Origin: Endozoicomonas elysicola
Lineage (GTDB): Bacteria; Pseudomonadota; Gammaproteobacteria; Pseudomonadales; Endozoicomonadaceae
NCBI RefSeq assembly: GCF_000710775.1
Contig: NZ_JOJP01000001.1
Coordinates: forward strand, 4,062,091 to 4,105,163
DNA length: 43,073 bases
Direction: 5' to 3'
Shown: positions 1 to 15,000 of the stretch, piece after piece
Position numbering within the stretch: the stretch's first letter is position 1
How the letters are laid out: each line of letters starts with the position of its first letter
The notes under the pieces: generated by a model
Databases searched by the model: none
What the model was told of the DNA's origin: nothing
What the model saw: the letters and a program-made list of their open reading frames with translations, nothing else
Translations under genes and position numbers: made by a program

Positions 1-3000
1 TACCATTACCGGCATCGATCGTGTCATTGCCACCGGTTTCAGTGTCGAGACTCGTCAATTCAACCAACACGCCTGTATCGGTATAGGTCAGTGAACCATT
101 GTCACCAGCAACCACATCATTGCCAGTTCCAGTGGTGACCTCATCATCACCAGCTCCTGCCAGAACAAGATTGCTACCATCACTCACATTGATAGTGTCA
201 TTGCCGCCAGTTGCAGTGTCGACACTGGTCAATGCAACCAGTACGCCTGCACCGGTATAGGTCAGTGAACCATTATCGCCAACAACGACATCATTACCGG
301 TGCCACTGGTAACATCATCGTTACCTGCTCCTGCAATAGTGAGGTTATCGCCATTACCGGTATTGATCGTATCGTTACCACCGGTGGTTGTATCAAGGCT
401 GGTAAACTCAACCAGTACACCTGTGTTGTTATAGGTCAAAGAACCGCTGTCACCCACAATGACATCTTTGCCCGAACCTGTAGTGATATCGTCACCACCG
501 GCACCAGCCAGAATACGATTATTACCATCGCCAGCTTTGATAGTGTCACTACCACCCAGTACCGTGTCAGTGCTGGTGATAGAAACGGCTACACCTGTTT
601 CTGTGTAGGTCAGTGAACCGTTGTCACCCAACACATCATCGGCACCAGAGCCCGTGGTAATTTCATCATTGCCAAGGCCGCCCAGAACCCTGTTATCGCC
701 TTCACCGGCATCGACAACATCATCACCAGTGCTGTGACTATCACCAGCGGCGGTACTCAGTATCTGCAAACCATTGCGAAGGTCAATTTCACCAAAATCG
801 GCGAGAATCCAGTCGTTACCCTGGTTACCCTCAACATTATCACCACCAGCACCGGCAATAATGAAGTCATCACCTGTATGCCCTTTGATGATATCGTCAT
901 CACCAACAGTGGTATCTGTGCTGTAGATTCGAACGGCACGGTTACCAGCGAGAGCAATCGCCCCAAGGTCGCCAATAATGATGTCGTTATCAGACTCATC
1001 AATAATAGCCAGGCGGTTAATTGAACCATCTCCGTAAAGAGAATCACTGCCGGCACCACCAAAGATATAGTCATCACCAGAATGGCCTTCGATAACATCA
1101 TTGCCACCCAGGTCTGCATCAATGGTCATTACACTGTCCAGCGTTGCAAGGTCCGCATCACCATCGGCATAATTCAGCTGTCCACTGTCGCCAAACAGAA
1201 TGTCATTACCTGTACCGCCTCGGATGGTGTCATCACCAAACCCGGCAATAACGACATCATCACCTGCACTACCATCAATGATGTCATTACCACCCTGATC
1301 ACGCTGGGTGTTGGTAATGCTGACCACCATTCCAGTCGTCAGAATACGATTGGTATCAAGCTGCTGTGCAATCTCACCTTTATCACTCAGGATAATGTCA
1401 TTACCGGTACCACCATCAATGGTGTCGCTACCAACAGCTAGTTGGTCAGCGGTATCAAGGTTATCATTGAGAACATCTACGGTATTCACCACCGACAGAA
1501 TCTGGGTGGAAAGGTCCAGACGGGTTGAGATATCCAGATTGAAGCCGGAATCCCCATAAATATGGTCATTGCCATCGAGGCCATAGATCTTGTCATCACC
1601 AGAGCCTCCAGCAATATGATCGCCAAAAAGACTGCCGGTCAGTGTGTCATTGCCCTGACCACCATAAATCACCACAGAGCCACCGGCACCTGAAGCATCG
1701 ATCACATCGTTACCGGGGTTCGCAAACTCTCTGGCCTTTTCCGTTTTCTGGTCAGATGTTGCATTGTAGGTAGAACCGTCCTGGACTGAGTCACCCAGCA
1801 GAATCAGTACACCATCACTGGCACTGTTGTTAACAGTCAGTTTGTCATCGCCACCACCACCATGCACGACAGTAATCACATTGGAAGCAGTGCCTTCAAT
1901 TGTGAAGGTATCATTACCACTGCCCAGTAACATTTCGACCACCTCAACGTCGTGGTACTCAATACCTTTACCGGACGTCATACCAAGGCCAGTGATCGAA
2001 TTTTCCGTCAGAATCCCGGAGTCGTTCTGGATACTGCCATCATTGAAGACATTCAGCGTATCGGTCTGCTCATCTTCATTCAGCTCAATATTAACCAGTG
2101 GTAAAGACCCATCAGTTTCTGTGGGCAGCATGACCGCCTTAGTGAGCTCACGTTTCTTACCTTCCGGAGTGCTACCTTCAATAATCAGCTTGCCACGGAT
2201 ATCCGACAGGGTATGTGGCTGCAGCGGTGGGTTCTGTACCGGCTGGCTATCGGTTTCAGGCTGGAAGCTGGCATTGGCTGCCAGAGTTATATCAATAGGC
2301 GTATCCCAGTCATCAATACCGAAAGTAACGCTGTTAGTGCTGGCATCAAAGCGTGGATCATTACTACTGAACAACACTTGTCCATCATTCAACAGGTTCA
2401 CCGTCACGGGAGCTGCTGGCTTTTTACTGAGGGCAATCTGGTAGGCATCCTGCTTTGTCGTACTCACCAGGGTCGAACCATCTGTCTGGGTGATAATGAC
2501 CGACCCACTGTCGTTATCCACCACATCAATATCCAGCGTCACACTCTCTGCCGCATAGTTATCTGATGCAGAAAGTGTAATACCTGCTCGATAGAGGTTT
2601 TCAACAGCCCCATCATCTGTCGCTGACACAGTAAACTGACCAGACCAGTTGGTATGATCAAACGTCAGCGTGTCGGTACTCAGCGTCAACTGGCTGCTCC
2701 AATCCGCAGGAATAATCTCAGCCAGTGAGACTTTGACCACCTGCCCCTGAACCGGTGCAGTTGCCAGACGCACATCAAAGGTGATTTCGCTGCCACCTTC
2801 AACCACAGTCAGGTTGCTCTCCGGACTGACAATAATGCCTCCCAGGTCATTATCATTAACAACCACTTCGACATTATCGATATCCAGCTGGTCAAAGTCC
2901 GGGTTGTCACTTCGGACACTGTGACTGATTACATAATCCCGCTGGCCTTCGGCAGCCGTATCATCTACCGCTTTAATATAAATTTTGGTGGCATCATCCC

Positions 3001-6000
3001 AGTTGGTTTCTGAATCGTAGGCAATGACCAGAGACTCATAGAAGTTCTGGCCATCGATGGAAATCAGAACACTGTCCGCCAGTCCGCCGGTTTTATCTTT
3101 ATCACTGCCTGAGGCTCTGGCAGCGGAAACGGTCACATAAGCGATCGTGGCATCGGACGGCTTCGGTGCATTCAGCTGCAGCTCGTAAAAGTCTGTGCCA
3201 CCACCTTCACTGACCACGACCTCACCATCATCACGGTCTACACCAATGGCACCATTCTCTTTGTTTGCCACGTTCAGGGAGATACCATCCACAAAAATAT
3301 TGTTGTAGGACAGGTCATCACTGAACACACTGTGGTTAACAAAACTGCTGCGGCCTTCTACCGAGTAAGACACAATGTCTTTAGTCACATCACTGGCAAT
3401 GTTGAAGGTGTCTGCGCCCAGGCCACCAATAATGGTGGTTTCAACAGCATCACTGGTGCTGAGTACATAGAAGGTATCATTACCTTCAAGGCCATCCACT
3501 TCCGCCAGTTCCACACCATCAAAACTGATATTCAGGCCTGCACCAAAAATACCGTTTTCGGTGATCATAAAGTTGTCGTCCGCCTCGGTTCCCAGAACCA
3601 CCACGGAGTCCATGCCATTACCACCATCAATTTTCAACGGTGAGTTAATGCTGTACTGGATATCATCGGCACCATCACCACCAAACAACTCCACATCACC
3701 GCCTCCCGCGGTTTCCGTAGTGTTCTTTTTCAGGAATGCCCGGACCACAAAGCTGTCATCACCATCCTCCCCATAAAGTTTAGTAATGGCTTTGTTGGAG
3801 TAGACTTTGATTTCATCTTTACCATCGCCCCCATAAACGACCATAGGCAAGCTGTTACCTTTACTTAAGAAGCCCAGAGTCGTTTCAGTGGTTTCAATTT
3901 CATCGCCAGCAGCAACGGTACCTTCTGAGGTATTACGATCCTTACCAAACAGCTGACCAATCTGGAAGCGGTCATTACCAGCACCGCCGTCCAGCGTGGT
4001 AATCGTGCTATTGTCATCACTGAAGAAGTTATCCGCACCGGCAAGGCCATTCAATGTCAGGCGGGCGTTGATATTGCGGTCATAATTTATACGCTCGACA
4101 GCTGAAGTGTATTCACCCTGGCTGTCGGTGTGCATGGCGGCCACAAAGTTGGCCCGTAGCAGGAAGGTGTCATCTTCAGCAGTACCATTGATGGTCAGAG
4201 TATCAGCACCATCAGCTTCGGAACCAGAATCACGGACATCAATGATATAGTCCGCATTATCACCGGTTCGATTAATGATGTAGGTATCAGTGCCACCTTC
4301 ACCATCCAGCACAAACACATCATCAACAGCACGGCTCACCATCTGGTTAACCGTCAGCTGATCGTTTCCTGAGCCGGTATTCACCTCAACATCGCCATCA
4401 ATATCCTGTACATCAAATAGTAGAGCATCATCAGCCTGACCGGTGTTAACCAGAATCGTAGTGGCCATCAGGCTACCGTACAGTTTGATATCTCCGGATT
4501 CACTGTCAACACTGCCAATATCTGTATTAATAGTCAGCGTCTGAGCAGCATTAAGCTGACCATTCAGATTCAGCAAGAATTTATCACCCGCATTCAGTGT
4601 CAGGTTGCCCTGTTCTGCATCGACCGTAACACCATTCACTGTCAAGTCATCGCCTGAAGCAGAAGAGTCCGATGCGATAAGAGTAATATCTCCCTCGCTG
4701 GCAATTACATTTTCATTAATCGTAAGCGGGCTTTGAGCTACAAGTTCGATAGAACCCTGAACCTGGAGACCTTCCATTTCATCACTGACACCACCCACAG
4801 CAAGAGATCCGGTGTTATTGAGAATAAGGCTGCCGACCGCGACTTCTGCTTCCAGATTATCAATCAGGGTTCGCAGCCCATCAGCATCAGCGCCAATCCC
4901 CTGACCAGCAACGATCCGCAAACCGCTCGCAGTAATCGTGTCACCGGAGACATTGCCATTCAGAACACGACCTTCCGCCGTAAGGTAAACATTGGCATCA
5001 CCTCTGCCACTGTTATCACTGTCCGCCACCAGGCTGGCAACGCGCAAATCGCCCTGAACTTCTCTCAGATAAGTGTTCTTGCCACTGAGGCTGGTTAGCT
5101 TGCCTGATCCATTATTAGCAGCAGTATCAATTTCCAGCTGATTACCTAACTGACCAATGGTGCCATTGGCTGCATCAAGGAAAATAGAAGATGCAGTGAT
5201 GTCACTGTCACCCATCAGGCTTATCAGGTCATTATTGTTATCCTGATCGCCATCCAGAATGGATTGTGCAGACTTCAAAATGACATTGGAGCCTGAGGTA
5301 ATCTGACCAATACTTAATGTGCTTTCTACCGCATTCAAATAAACGTCATTGAGTGTATTGGCAGAAGCATCACCGGAGAGCTTAAAGTCCAGATGGTTAT
5401 CAATCAGATTCTGTCGACTGCCAATACCGCCACCAGCAATCAGCATCAGATCCTGGGCACGAATATTAATGATAGCGCTGTTGCCATCGTCGTAGGCATC
5501 CAGAATATCGCCTGCAGCCTGTAAAGTGACTGTGCCCGCCGTTGTGCTGATTTTCTCAACCACAATATCAGCCTGCCCGTTGCCCGGAGTGGTTGGAGTA
5601 AAGGATGAAAGCAAGCCAGCAGTAAAGGTAAGATCACCAGTAGCGGCAACATCATCAAGATAAAGGTCGCCAATGGTCGTGTTCTTCCCGGCAATGCTGA
5701 CATTACCTTCAACCTGCCAGATATCAACGGAGCCAACGGTGTCCACGCTCAGTTTTGCAGACTCTGCCACCTGAACCCGGAAGCCTCCATCGCCCTGGGA
5801 AAGAATATTCCCTTTAGTGATCAGAACAAGATCCCCGGCACTGACAAGGGCTGCCGTATTGTGCTGACCACTGTCAATCAAATCTCCCTGAACACTCAGT
5901 CGTACCCAGCTCGCACCCACAATACGATCAACCGACAGTGCTCCACTGTGCTCGATAGCAACTCCCTGAACCGCTTGTGCCGTCAGGTTGATATTCCCTT

Positions 6001-9000
6001 GAAGATTCAGATCATCCCATAGCTGAATGGTGACTGAACTGAGCTGCATAACCAGATCGCCAGAGGTCAGGTTCAATACACTGGCGGGAGCAACACTGGT
6101 GACACTGACCCGCTGCCATGGAGCACCAGCATGGTCAAAACTTTCCTGGGAAAGCTCTATAGAAGCTCCTGTACCTGTGTATTGATAAAGTACTGGCACC
6201 CCATCCTGGTCTATCTGGACATAATCACCATTATTAACTGAGGTGAAACCATCAGCAGATGCATCAAGGCTTCTGACTTCTGCCCAGTTACCGTCGTTGT
6301 AATCAATATCAAACTGGGAGATATCTCCTGCTGCCCCCGTATACACATAAAAGACATAATCAGTGGCTACCACATCATTGCCCGTTGCCTGGGACAGAAC
6401 TGCCTTCTCATCATCATCCAGGGCAACAACCCCACCGCTCATATCGATGGTGACGCGATCTCCAGTCTGACCAAGGCCTCCAGCAGAATTCAGGATAATC
6501 GCACTGCCACTGACCAATGTTTGAATGTTGGCAGCCTCCGCAGAACCTGTGTTTCCAGCGCCACCAATAATCGGGGTATCCGGATACAACTTCGCAACGA
6601 TGCCAGGAGAAAGAATGCTTTCAAACACGGGGCGGTTAGTATTCACCTTCTCCTGAATACGATATTCCAGTTCACTGATTTGACCCGCAGCAGAACTGAC
6701 ATTTGTCGCTTTCCAGACAGCCAGCTGATCAAAGGACATATCGTATTCGGAAGCATCGGTCAGGCTGTTATTCAATGTTGCAATGCGGTTCTGAGCATCC
6801 GTCAGTTCATCACCGGACAGGTGATCAAACAGCTCATCGTATTTATCGTATGCCGTGACGTCTGCCAGATAACCTTCAGCGCCATTATCACGAAGGATAT
6901 TCCAGTACTGGTGGTACAGTTCAGTAGTCGCATCCGCTTCATTGGTGACCTGAGATTCCGCATAGAATTGCTGAGCCGCCGAAGTGTCGAGACTGGAAGC
7001 CCGAACCTCATCATCATTCGCATCCAGAATATCACCGCTATTGGTGGTCAGTTGCACACCATAAGGTGAGATACCACCGCCATCAACCTGAGCAGCAATA
7101 ATCTGGTTCACATTCATGTCACCAGAGTGCTCAGTCAAGGCAACATTACCCTGGGCTTCTACGGTGATATAGCCAGCATCATTTCGGGTTGCAGAATCAA
7201 TCGTCAAATGCCCAATATCACCACCGAGTGCCAGTAGCTTGATGACATTGGCAGAAATTGAAACCGTCTCACCGCCATTTGCCTTGAAAATGCCACCACC
7301 GGCATTGATGTCTACAGTATGACGAGCAGAAATTTCATCAATATAGAGCTTGTTGGAGCTGGTCTTTCCTTCTCCCGGATTATCATCCTGCACAACACCC
7401 AGGTAGACGCTGCCAGTGTTAGATACAACCCGATGACCTTTATCCGCAGTATTACCCTCCAGGATGACCCGGACAGTGCCTTTCGCTTCAATATCTGCCT
7501 GAGATGTCAGGGCATAGACACCATCGCTCATAGTAATAGAGCCATGAGTAGACAGGATATTTAAGGAGCCTTCATCAGCCATTTTAATCTTACCGGCCAG
7601 GGTTATATTGCCCTTACTGGTAATGTTTACATCCGGCTGGCTATTGCCACCGAGGAAGTCAATGGCAATGTCGTAATCCGCTTTCAAGGAGTGGGTGTAA
7701 TAATCTTTCAGCCCCTCAATTACAGTAATCTTGGTGTGAACGGTTTTCTTACGGAGCCATCCTCCACCTGTCGTCCAGGAGTCACGGTCAAAATCGGTCA
7801 CATCCGGATCACCTTCCGTCTGGATATAGGTGACCTTATAATCCGCAGATTCAGCCCCCTCGGAAGGCAATATCACTGACTCAGACTCAAGCAGCGGCTG
7901 CTTATCGGTGAATTCGACTGTTTCCCACTTGTAACTATTGTCTTTAGCCAGCCAGTCATCAAAGTCGGTATTACCACCAAACAAGTTAAAACTCTTTTTC
8001 TCGTACTTACGAACTGTTGTTTTGGTTTTACTCTGTCCTTCCGTCCAGACATAACGGGAGCCGGCGGCAACTTTATAAGCAAAAGAATCCGCATCACCAG
8101 TGCTGGTACTCTGTTGCGCGTACTCGATTCTTGCGATGTCATTACCGGTAGCAGGAATTAACGTACCCGTGTATTTGGTGTGAGTTGCACCGGAGCCATT
8201 GTATTGATACTCATCCTTGGTCAGCTGCTTGCTGTCAATAATGGTAATCTTGCCTTCACGATACTGACGGTTATCAATATCGTTCATCACCAGCTCATAG
8301 CCGCTTTTGTTGTTGATATCTACAGAGGCATAACCACTGGCCGCCACAATACGACCATTGCCGGTACTGATAACCTGGCCGGAAATCACCACTTCCCCAC
8401 CGGCAGGCACAATATCGTCGACAATAATCGCCTGTCGTACAGCATCCCAGTAACCATCGACAGGTACTTTGACATTACTGCTGTCGTTGGGGTTGGCAAA
8501 GCTGACGCCTGCAATGGCCTGTCCCTTCTTATTGGTCAAATCGACATTTTTAGAGCCACCACGGAAGTTTTCATCAATCTCCAGGTAAACTGTATTCACC
8601 CCACTCTGAATCAATCCATTGATATTGAGGTAGCGGGCGGTCAGGGTAATTTTTCCCATGGAGACAATCTGTGAGTTATCTACATTAATGCTGTTTGTCA
8701 GTACGCTGTAGTTAGCCTTAAACAGTGTGTAGATCAGCGAGCTGTCACTTAAACCTGTCTGATAGGAACGTGAGTTTCCATCCTTGTTGTAAACAAAGTT
8801 CCTCATTAGCTGATAATTAATATACTGCCGTGGATCTTTATTCGTATGGAACCAGGCGTCAGAGTTCAGGGAGAAATCACCAGCAGCAAAGATATTAACG
8901 GTCTCAGCTCGAATCTGGGTAGAGACTTCAATGGAACCTTCCCGGTTATTGATATACGCCCCACCATTTTCATTCACCACATTGCCCTGAATATACATAC

Positions 9001-12000
9001 CCTGAGGAATCTCAGGCAGGGTGAAGCTTCCGTAGGTATCTTTAATAAACTGTGGATCGGTATCCTGGAAGATAATGATTTCGTTAGGCGAATCAGAGCT
9101 ACGTCCCTGATCATCCGTGGATTGAGCACCACCACGAACAGCAATGGAGTTCACATCCTTATAGTTAATCTGAACAGCACCTGGAGTATAGGTTTTGAGG
9201 GAGCCGCCGACCATTTCAACACGCTGGGTATCCTGAACAATGGCATCATTCACCCGCAGAGCAAACGGTGTGCTGTTGACGATCTGAATGGTTGCTCCTT
9301 CCCGGGCATGGAGATTGTCCATATTCTCCTGGGCAGCCAGGGTCTCAGCCGTTTTACCATCAATCTGCAGATAGACGGAACCGGGCGCTGCATAAACATC
9401 CGGCAGGTCCACCATCAGGATATCAAGAGCCTGATTGTAGACTTTGCTGGTGGCATTAGCGGTATCAGTATAATCCCAGGCCCCCGTGGTTGAGCTGGTT
9501 TTCTGCCACAACGCTGTGTCGGAATAGTCCGCTAACTCAAGAATACTTTCCTGGTTGATCTTGCTCTTATAGTAATTCCCGTCCGGTGCCTTAACGATCT
9601 GACCGGCATCCACAGAATGTACATAATCGGAAAGACCCAGCTCATCAATCTTTTTATTGATCTCTGCCAACTGAACCTGGTAGCGAGCCACCGCTTCAGA
9701 GTTTGTACTGTGATCACGGATCCAGCTTTCTACCTGGGCCTTTTGCTCAAACAGCACGGTACTGAGATTGGTAAACGTCAGGGTTGGTGAATCCAGCTCT
9801 TTTGGCTTAACCACAAAGAACTCACCGGTCATGGCACTGGCAAGAGCATCAGTGATTGAGCTTTCGTAAACCGGATAGCCCAGAGACTCTATCTGCGCCA
9901 ATGACAGATTCAGCTTCGTCCAGCGGTTTTTGTTGTTGTAATTTTCCTGCTTCAGGTCAATCTCAGTGCTGTTCTGAGAGGTGTACTGGTAATAGCTGCC
10001 ATTGTGTTCAATGACCGTATCCTGCGTAACCAGGAAGTTGATGGTGCTAAGCGCAAGCTCCTCCATCACATACACCACATCCTCTGGCAGTTCTGGAATA
10101 ACCACCTCACCTTCTGCATTATCTACGCCAAACAGCAGTTTTTTATCATCGTCAGTCAGAGCATCAACATTGATCACACCATCAGCGCTGACTTTGCTGC
10201 TGTCATTAAGGATGCTCTGTATCTCAGCAACCGGACGAATTTGCAGGAAAGTTTTATTATTAACACCTGCTGTCGCCTGGGCAGAATCCGCAACTGAGAA
10301 CTGATTATTGGAAGTGACACTGCCGTCACGATCAATGTCCACACCATAAGGCACACCGGAAATAGACAGCGTCAGACCAGACTCTTTCGCCCGCTCACTG
10401 CCACCAATCCCTTCACGGGCTTCGATGGTAATATCCGTCATGGACTTGATATCAGCGTTATTACCCAGGTTGATAGTATTGGTTTCTGTAATTTTTGCTT
10501 CCGGATAAGGAACCGCAACATTGGCAGAGGTTGAAACCGCCGTCAGCTCAACATTGGCACTGCTCTCAAGAATGTTCAGAACACCCTGACTGCTCTTACC
10601 GGCATAAAGATAAACGTCTCCAGCCTTCATGGAGGCATTGGCAATACTGACGTTATTTCGAGCGTTGGTAGTGGCAAGAGCGACACCAGTGGCAGCGCTG
10701 GAAAGACCGGAAACCGCAAGAATATCGGCACTGGCACGATTCTCAGAATCGGTTTTGGCGGTCACAAATACTTTGCCCGTGACATTTTCTATTACCGCTC
10801 CGTCAATATTCACCTTGGCATCGGAGTTTGCCTCTACCTTACTGGTCGCTGCGTTGATGCCGCCAACCGCACTGACGGTTTCCAGGGTAATACTATCGAC
10901 GGTGGTAATGTCATTCTGAGCTTCAATGCGAACGGTGGCCTTATCGTCGTAACTGCCTTCCGCAATCAGCTCCACGTCGTCGGTCAGGTTAATGCGCGCA
11001 TGATTATTCAGAATGGTCTGACTCACCATCACATTGACACCGACAATATTACCGGAACCTGTTCTGAGAGACTTACCATTACTGAATCGCGACTTATCAA
11101 AGCGGTTCAGAGCATTAATGTTGATATCATGTGCAGTAATGGATGATGGATTAGCAGAGTCAAGTATTCCGGTACTGGCTCCAATATTCACATCTGCATA
11201 GCTTTTGATGGTGATGTTTAGCCCAGCTCCAGCACCTGAAGCTAACGCAACAGTAAAGGCATCCGCACTGGCATCGACGGTTTGATCCAGAGTACTGCTC
11301 AGGTCAAACTGGTCAGCCTCAATCACAACACCCTTGCCAATATTAGCGACCACTGACTGATAACTGGTAACATTACTTTCTGCTCCGGCACCAGCAACGA
11401 AGCCACCGGAGGCAGCAATGGTCTCCGGCAGTAGATCATCATTACCAGACGCTTTCACAGTTATATTGGCAGCGCCCAGTTGTGAGCCATCACCGATTTC
11501 TACCAATACATCTTCAGAGCCGTCTTTACCCTGTTCAATATCCGCCACCATGGCTCCAGCAGCAACCGCACCAGCGGCACCCCCGCTGGCATCTGCGCGG
11601 GCATAGTTGGTGGCTCCGGCATTAATCACGATTTCATCAACCGCAGTGAGTTTGGCTGACTCCGTCACCGCAGAAACAGTGGTGGTGATATCGACATCTG
11701 CACGGTTGGCACTGGCAGCCGCAAGTGAAGCAGCAAAACCAAATGCCTGAGTCTTATGGATGTTGTTATCCGCAAGAGCATCGATATAAATATTATTAGC
11801 TTCCAGCGCCGTGTCTTTGACCTTACTGGAAATCGAGCTGCGAACATCATTGCGAACAAGAGCAATTCCAAGGGCACCACCGATACTGGCACTGAGTGCA
11901 ACATTCGTCACATTAATACTTAAATCGGTGGTTTCACTCGCTTTAAGATTGATATCACCGACAGAACCAATAACTGCACTGCTGTTTTCAGCGCCACTGA

Positions 12001-15000
12001 TGGTTGCATTCACCTGGTTATTGACCAGATTGGTAATATCAACACCGCCACCGCTGGCACCGGCCAGTCCCGCACTGAAAGTAACCGCAGTTGCATCCAC
12101 ATTTTTCATCAGAGCGTTGGCATGGCTGGCAACATCAATATCATTGCCTGCAAAAACACGGTAATCCTGATCAGCAATAATTTGACTGTCGTCTACATTC
12201 AGCCAGGCATTCACTGCCATCTCAATGGTGTTATCAATATCCGTTGCGGATATGGAGACAGCGCCCCCCAGACCAATAGCAGCAGATATGGCAACGGCAA
12301 CCGCATCGGCCTTGACGACCTGACCATCAGCATCAGCAGTAATAGAAATGTCATTCCCAGCCACCATGGCTGAGTTGTTCACATACGCAGTGGTGCTGCC
12401 ACCGATGGAGTTGTTCAGGTCAATACCAACACCTGCACCACCAACCGCAAATTTACCAGCGGCAACTGCTACCCCTGCACCATATACGGTGCTATCGATA
12501 GTCGACACTGACTGGGCATCAACAACAATATCGTTTAGTGATGTCAGTTTTGAGTCTTCTATATAGGCAGAAGTCTGATGACTTGACCCAATGGTATTTT
12601 CAGACAGCGTTACACCAATAGCGGCGGCAGCCCCCACTTTACCGGCTCCGAGCGAGGCACTGGAAGCACCGACTACCGAAGTAATCGCAGCATTGTTAAC
12701 TGCGGTAACGGAAATATCCTGGTCACCATAATCTGCAGTTGCGTAAACCAGCTCCCAGTCAGCAGCGGGTGTTGAGCTCTTGACTTCTTCAAGGTCTAAC
12801 AATGCCCAATCAGGTTTCAGCGCTGAAACAGCTGAAGTATCCAGGCCAGCCTCTGCAGCTGTACTCTCCGCCAGTGCCTGAGCATCGTCTGCCGACGACT
12901 TGGCAGCTGCATGGATTGCATTCCAGACATCTGCTTCTTCTTGCAACTGATCTGCTGCTTCCTGAAGTTCAGCAACGTTTTCCAGCTTTGCCTGCCATGC
13001 GGCAACGGCCTGCTCTGCAGCTTCCGCTTTTGCTACAGCATTGGACGTGCTGGCATTTAACGATGCTTCCACCGCAGTATCTGCCAAGGCAGCCAGGCTA
13101 TCAGCCTCAGCTTGGGCAGCATCTGCCAATGCCTGAGCTGCATCCGCTGCACTTTGAGCCGTATTGGCATGATTCTCATAAGTACCGGCCTCTGCTGTGA
13201 GAGCTTCGGCACGCAGCGCAGCGGCTACCGCAATGGCTTTCTCCAGAGACAGCTCTGCTGAACCATTATTGCGGTAAGTACCATCAATAAAATAGAACTG
13301 TTGGCCAGCAGCAACCTGGGTAAATGGGCCTGCAACACGGCTACCATTATCATCATACTGGTAGCCGTCAGACTCAAAATCAGGAGAAAGATCAAGGTCA
13401 CTGCCAATATAGCGATAGACACCATCGGCAAACTCAACCAGATCATTTTCCAGCAGTTCTTCAATAAGGCTTGCACCTTCATAGTCCGCACGGGGAACCA
13501 GCCTGATTTCCGCATTGCGGATAAACGCCTGAGTGCTGTTGTTTATGGTATTGGTACCTTTCACACCCGCACCAGACAGAGAGAAACCAATATCAGAACC
13601 CGCACCAATGGAAATGGATGCCGCTTCTGCTTTCAACTTCACGGTGGTAGATTCTGTAGCCGCTACGTTCACACCGCCGTTGTGGTTTTCAACGGTCAGA
13701 TCTTCAATAGAAGCAGAGACCTGATTTGAGACATTATTAGTCCCTTCCGCAGCACCCACAGAGATTGCAGCACCCACTGAAACACCCAACCCTGCGCCCA
13801 CAGAAACACCCACCACCTGGGCATCGATCACCGACGTATCCGCTGCGGTCACGGCAAGTGACTCAGACTTTATCCGGGGTGTACTGCTACTGTCGCCCAC
13901 AGCCTTCGCCGTTACCAGAGAGTCGATGGTATTTTCAGCAATGGATGCTGCAACCGTAATGGCTGCACCGGCATCTGGCGCCAGGCCAAAGCCGAGGCTG
14001 GCAGCACCAGCCACCGCTGTAATAGAAGCGTTATTGGTGGCGCTGACATCAATCACCCCTGCCTCAATAGACTGGCTGTTATCAATCCAGGCACTGGTTT
14101 CACCATAAACCTTATTGGTGGCTCCCACCCCGGAGCCACTGGCACCCAGTGTCGAACCGCCAGTACTCACCACCACCGAAGCAGAGCCAGCACCCGCACC
14201 AGCCTTAATGGTCATGGAGTTATTGGCAGTGATGGTTAAATCGTCCTCGGTAACGAGACTACTGCTATTGAGAGCCGCCTTGACGCGGTAACGGTCGCTG
14301 CTCTGACCAATCTTGTTCTCAGTAATCGCAGCACCGATAGAAACACCGATACTGCCACCACCGGAATCCGCCGCAATAGAAGCAGAAACCGCCGCAGTAG
14401 TGGATTCAATGAGAGAGGTATTTCCTGCAGTGATGGATACCGTCCCATCACTGTAGAGATCACTGTTATCAACGAGGGCTTCTGTCGACCCACTAATGGT
14501 ATTACCTGAATAGGCACCACCACCACTGAGAGCGACCGCACCCGAGGAGCCAAACGCTGCAGCCAGAGACGCAGCCACGGAATGTGTCTTGATTGTGTTA
14601 TCCGATGAGGCAGAAAGAGACACACTGCCGTTTAATTGATCCGCTTTACCGCCATTGACATGATCAAGTCTGGCTGCTGTATCAATATCGACCTGGTTTT
14701 CCGCCAGTGAAACACCAACGGTCAGGCTTGCAGAGCCTGAGCCTCCGGCATAACTTCCCGCAAGAGAAGCACCAACAGCGGTGCTGGTCACTTTTGAGGT
14801 ATTGGTTGCCGCCAAACTCAGGTCATCAACCAGAATCCATTCACTGCTGGTAGCTGCCTGGTCAGCCGGCGTGTTATCGATATACGACTCAACCTGACCA
14901 TAAACTGTGTTTTCCGCACTGGCACCAGAGCCACTACCCGCAAGAGCAGCCTGACTGCTACCTGTCACTGATGCTGAACCTGCACCGGCATCTGCATTGA

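Noticed and set aside
21-716. Regularly spaced repeats that could suggest a CRISPR array
   Set aside because: The whole 174-bp unit is repeated, without unique spacers, and is in frame within the giant gene.
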